A DNA stretch of 64,000 bases, from the NCBI RefSeq assembly GCF_036248255.1, contig NZ_CP109178.1:6076001-6140000 (forward strand), given 5' to 3'. Positions 61,287-64,000 of the stretch are shown one piece after another (within the stretch, counting starts at the first letter, position 1; every line of letters begins with the position of its first letter). Below the pieces are notes generated by a model. It ran no database searches, was not told the origin of the DNA, and saw nothing but the letters and a program-made list of their open reading frames with translations. The position numbers were made by a program, and so were the translations under genes. This stretch comes from Streptomyces sp. NBC_01717 (GTDB taxonomy: Bacteria > Actinomycetota > Actinomycetes > Streptomycetales > Streptomycetaceae).

Positions 61287-61855
61287 CAAAAGGTGTCCGG
61301 CAGCCGCCGGGCAAGCGCGAAAGGCTGGCGGCCGCCGCGGCCCGGGTTCTTCACGAGCAAGGCGTCGAACAGACCACGATCGCCGACATCGCACGAGCGG
61401 CCGACGTCCCGTTGGGTAACGTGTACTACTACTTCAAGACCAAGGATCAGCTCGTCGAGGCGGCGATCGACGCGCATGCGCAGAGTCTGAGGTCGATGAT
61501 CGGCGTGCTCGACGAGCTTCCCGCGCCCCAGGACCGGTTGAAGGCACTCCTGAACGGCTGGATCGAACAGCGTGAGCTCACGGCTCGGTACGGCTGTCCG
61601 ACCGGGACCATGGCTTCGGAACTCGACAAGCGCGCCGACGGCCTCGACCAGTCGGTCGCCAAGGTCATCCAGGTGCTGCTCGACTGGGTCGAGCAGCAGT
61701 TCCAGGCGATGGGACGCGGCGACTCCCGTGAACTCGCGGTCGCTCTGATCGCCGCCTACCAGGGGATCTCGCTGCTCACCAACACCTTCCGGGACCCCGA
61801 CCTGATGGCCGCCGAAGGGCGCCGGCTGGAACGCTGGATCGACTCGCTCGGCTGA
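61277..61855 (+). CDS. TetR-family transcriptional regulator
   Basis: 192 aa, GTG start. The helix-turn-helix TIADIARAADVPLGNVYYYF (residues about 34-53) is typical of the YxxF class that senses small electrophiles or quinones. The C-terminal ligand domain ends in an SLLTNTFRDP helix. It probably represses itself and the divergent NmrA-like gene through the two operators. The stop is 6 bp from the converging MOSC gene. Confidence 0.93.
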   Translation: MTHSKGVRQPPGKRERLAAAAARVLHEQGVEQTTIADIARAADVPLGNVYYYFKTKDQLVEAAIDAHAQSLRSMIGVLDELPAPQDRLKALLNGWIEQRELTARYGCPTGTMASELDKRADGLDQSVAKVIQVLLDWVEQQFQAMGRGDSRELAVALIAAYQGISLLTNTFRDPDLMAAEGRRLERWIDSLG

Positions 61856-61861
61856 CGGGGT

Positions 61862-62701
61862 TCACGCGTCGAGCCGGCTCGTGATCTCGACCGCGTCGCC
61901 GACGGCCACCACACCCTCGCGGACCACCGCGTTCTTCACGCCGAAACTGACCTTGTTGCCGTAGTCGGGTTCGCGGCGGTACGTCGCCAGGGTCCGGACC
62001 GGCTCCGGGCCCGCCCGGCGGCCCGTCGACTGGTCCACCAGCGGGACGTTGCATCGCATCGCCCTCACGGAGTAGGCGAGTTCGGCCGATCCGATGGTCA
62101 TCCGGCGTACCCGGTCCTCGAAGTGCGGCTCGTCGTCACCGGACAGGACGATGTTCGGACGGAAGCGGTCCATCGGTACGCCGGCCGCGTCGCCGCGGGC
62201 CTCGATGCGGGCGTTGAGGCCGGCCAGCGACGCGGTGGAGGCGACCAGCACCGCATGGGCGTCGGCGAAGGCGACCTTGCCGGGGGTCTCGCCCCAGCCG
62301 TCGCGGTCGAAGCCGGGTGCCACCCGTACCAGCCGGGACTTCGCACCGAGCGCCTCCGAGAACCACTCGGCGACCGCGTCCCCCTGGTCGCACGCCTCGC
62401 CGAGCGGACGGTCGAACATGCTGACCGCGCAGCGCGGGCCGTCCGGGTCGACGGTCAGCTCCAGGGCCTCCAGGCCCGGCACGGCGAGGGCCAACATGGC
62501 GCCGCCGTCCAGGACTTCGGCTTTGATCGCAGCCATCGCGGGGTGTGTCCGCTGACTGCGGAACGCGCCGTCCTCGGCGTCCACCACCATGAACGTGCGG
62601 TCGTGCACGAGACCGGTCCCGGTGATCTCCGCCCGGTCGACCGGAACCGCGCCGCAACCCTTGACGGGGTAGTACGCCAGTCCCTGAACGGTGATGGTCA
62701 T
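61862..62701 (-). CDS. MOSC-domain molybdenum-cofactor protein (YcbX/mARC type)
   Basis: 279 aa. The N-terminal MOSC_N barrel (about 1-115) begins MTITVQGLAYYPVKGC. The MOSC domain has DRFRPNIVL (178-186) and RCNVPLVDQSTG with Cys217, the molybdenum ligand of mARC/YcbX proteins. These reduce N-hydroxylated compounds using electrons from a ferredoxin or reductase; no C-terminal 2Fe-2S domain is present here, unlike YcbX. The start overlaps the acetyltransferase stop by 4 bp, so the two are coupled. Confidence 0.87.
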   Translation of the reverse strand: MTITVQGLAYYPVKGCGAVPVDRAEITGTGLVHDRTFMVVDAEDGAFRSQRTHPAMAAIKAEVLDGGAMLALAVPGLEALELTVDPDGPRCAVSMFDRPLGEACDQGDAVAEWFSEALGAKSRLVRVAPGFDRDGWGETPGKVAFADAHAVLVASTASLAGLNARIEARGDAAGVPMDRFRPNIVLSGDDEPHFEDRVRRMTIGSAELAYSVRAMRCNVPLVDQSTGRRAGPEPVRTLATYRREPDYGNKVSFGVKNAVVREGVVAVGDAVEITSRLDA

Positions 62702-63357
62702 GACGTCCCCTCCTGGGCAGCCGCTTCGAGTGCTTCGACGCTGCCGGACATGATCGTGCGGATGTGCCGGGTGATGAGCTCGATGGGCCAGTCCCACCAC
62801 GCGACGGCGAGGAGCCGGGCGACGGTCTCGTCGTCGTGGCGGGTGCGGATCAGCCGCGCCGGGTTGCCGCCGACGATGCCGTAGTCCGGGACGTCGCCGA
62901 CGACGACCGCCCCGGCACCGATGACGGCGCCGTGCCCGATCCGTACGCCCGGCAGGACCATCGATCCGTACCCGAACCAGACGTCGTTGCCGACGACGGT
63001 GTCGCCCCGGTTCGGCAGCCCGGTCAGCAGGTCGAAGTGGTCGGCCCAGGAGCCGCCCATCGTGGGGAACGGGAACGTGGAGGGGCCGTCCATACGGTGG
63101 TTGGCGCCGTTCATGAGGAACCGCACCCCGGTCCCGAGCGCGCAGAACTTTCCGATGACGAGCTTCTCCGGGCCGTAGTGGTACAGCACGTTGCGGGTTT
63201 CGAACGCGGTCGCGTCATCGGGGTCGTCGTAGTACGAGTAGGCGCCTACCTCGATCAGTTCCGATGTCACCAGGGGCTTCAGCTGGACCACGCGGGGCTG
63301 TCCGGGCATGGGGCGCACAGCGGTGGGGTCGGCGGGGGCGGCGGGGACCGGACTCAT
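62698..63357 (-). CDS. xenobiotic acetyltransferase, left-handed beta-helix (CatB/Vat family)
   Basis: 219 aa; start MSPVPAAPADPTAVRPM. Hexapeptide repeats build the left-handed beta helix: VIGKFCALGTGVRF, TVVGNDVWFGYGSMVLPG and HGAVIGAGAVVVGDVP. The NGANHRMDG stretch carries the catalytic His used by chloramphenicol and streptogramin acetyltransferases. It transfers acetyl from acetyl-CoA to a hydroxyl. The natural substrate is not shown, and many chromosomal members do not confer resistance. Translated together with the MOSC gene. Confidence 0.85.
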   Translation of the reverse strand: MSPVPAAPADPTAVRPMPGQPRVVQLKPLVTSELIEVGAYSYYDDPDDATAFETRNVLYHYGPEKLVIGKFCALGTGVRFLMNGANHRMDGPSTFPFPTMGGSWADHFDLLTGLPNRGDTVVGNDVWFGYGSMVLPGVRIGHGAVIGAGAVVVGDVPDYGIVGGNPARLIRTRHDDETVARLLAVAWWDWPIELITRHIRTIMSGSVEALEAAAQEGTS

Positions 63358-63405
63358 GGCGCCATCATCGCATTCACCCCGAAGAGCACACGTTTCCTGG
63401 GAGGC

Positions 63406-63423
63406 TCGCTCTATACCGAGCGA
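63406..63423. promoter_or_regulatory. short inverted repeat upstream of the acetyltransferase gene
   Basis: TCGCTC-TATACC-GAGCGA, 49 bp before the start on the minus strand. A -10-like TATAGA is inside the repeat on that strand. Weak evidence. Confidence 0.25.
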
Positions 63424-63552
63424 TGCCATGACGCCGGCGCAAGGTGCGCGGCGGGCGCCGGTTGACCAAGCGGTCGCAGCCGGGCCGCCGGGCGCCACCG
63501 CGGTACGGACCGTCGATGCCAAGGGGCACGACGGGCCGACGGCCACTGCTCG

Positions 63553-64000
63553 TCAGCGACGGGCCATGGGTCTCGCCGGTAGCGGGCGCCAGCGGGCGGC
63601 GACGTCGCGCATGACCAGGACGCTGTCCAGGGTCGCGGTGCCGGGCGGGAAGCGGTCCGGGTCGTCGAAGAAGGACGACCGCGCGGATCGGATCCGCCCG
63701 GCTGCCACCTGCCACGCGTCCGTTTCCAGCTCCATGGCGTCGAGACGGCGGCCCGAAGCCGCTGGCGACAGGCCCCTGTTCCCGGCGCGGAAGAAGTCCG
63801 ATGCCTCCTGGAGATCGGTGAAGAGTTCACTGCCGCGCAGTTCGTCGGTGACCTCGGCCGTGACGTCGACCCGGATCTCGCCGTCCCGGGTGGCGAGAGC
63901 GACCCGTACCTCGTCGGGCGTCTCGTGCACCGTGAAGTCGGCGCGGCCGTGCTCACCGGGAAAAACCCGCCCGCCCGCCCAGGAGTTGATCCGTGAGCCG
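63553..64000 (-). CDS. hypothetical protein, 5' end beyond the right window edge
   Basis: The frame is open to the edge, and at least 149 residues are visible. The region upstream of the possible GTG at 63930 also reads as protein (SRINSWAGGRVFPGEHGRAD), so the gene most likely begins outside the window. The visible part alternates strands and acidic helices (VTDELRGSELFTDLQEASDFFRAG is one helix-strand region, given in part) with no catalytic motif, signal or membrane segment. The family is not recognised. Confidence 0.6.
   Translation of the reverse strand, partial: GSRINSWAGGRVFPGEHGRADFTVHETPDEVRVALATRDGEIRVDVTAEVTDELRGSELFTDLQEASDFFRAGNRGLSPAASGRRLDAMELETDAWQVAAGRIRSARSSFFDDPDRFPPGTATLDSVLVMRDVAARWRPLPARPMARR

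Noticed and set aside
62698-63357. Calling the acetyltransferase an antibiotic-resistance gene
   Set aside because: The fold is shared by chloramphenicol and streptogramin acetyltransferases, but chromosomal members often have other substrates and there is no resistance context.

Overview
The window is high-GC actinobacterial chromosome and almost certainly comes from a Streptomyces or a close relative. The evidence is the strong GC bias at third codon positions, frequent GTG and TTG starts, ATGA start/stop overlaps, an LAXTG-type sortase substrate, a mycothiol-dependent nitroreductase-family protein and a csn-type chitosan-oligosaccharide locus. I support about 50 protein genes. I see no rRNA, tRNA, CRISPR array, insertion sequence, phage gene or antibiotic-cluster assembly line, so this looks like chromosomal core with some accessory pieces.

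Layout. 1-7.3 kb: the 3' end of an ssb-type gene, a thioester-domain LAETG surface protein, an ECF sigma factor with a membrane partner, ettA, a hotdog thioesterase and a coupled hypothetical gene. 7.3-14.4 kb: a leftward operon of two large FtsX-type permeases and a MacB-type ATPase with an AbrB-like tail. 14.6-16.1 kb: a truncated haemoglobin divergent from a PCMT-like methyltransferase. 16.1-26.9 kb: a leftward operon-like array that looks like an expanded PknG signalling cassette. In transcription order it encodes a GlnX-like four-helix membrane sensor, a GlnH-like amino-acid-binding protein, a coiled-coil protein, a 24-codon ORF, a PknG-type kinase, a PP2C phosphatase, a VWA protein and an FHA protein. 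Kinase, phosphatase and FHA protein each carry two Cys4-type zinc ribbons. 27.2-34.0 kb: ROK regulator, sugar ABC importer, GH4 hydrolase and sugar kinase, matching csnREFGHK, with a palindromic ROK operator upstream of csnR.

34.1-42.0 kb: an MscS channel, an HNH nuclease, a PadR-controlled ABC exporter and a secreted GH84-like hexosaminidase in which the first catalytic Asp is Gln. 42.2-47.4 kb: a small repetitive ORF coupled to malQ, a small membrane protein, a LysR regulator and allantoicase. 47.4-59.3 kb: two aminopeptidase N paralogues enclosing a MazEF-like pair, asd, a TPPII-like S8 protease and a nuclease-fold protein. 59.5-64 kb: an Rv2466c-family protein with a CPWA active site, an NmrA-like reductase divergent from a TetR regulator, a coupled MOSC and xenobiotic acetyltransferase pair, and an unidentified gene cut by the right edge.

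How it works together (inference). The best candidate for an interesting system is the 16-27 kb cassette. An extracellular amino acid would be sensed by the GlnH/GlnX pair and relayed to PknG, with a matching phosphatase and a phospho-threonine reader in the same array. The csn cluster would import and process amino sugars, and the GH84 enzyme could act on related glycans. Several regulator genes (padR, tetR, csnR) have inverted repeats over their own promoters or start codons, which suggests autoregulation.
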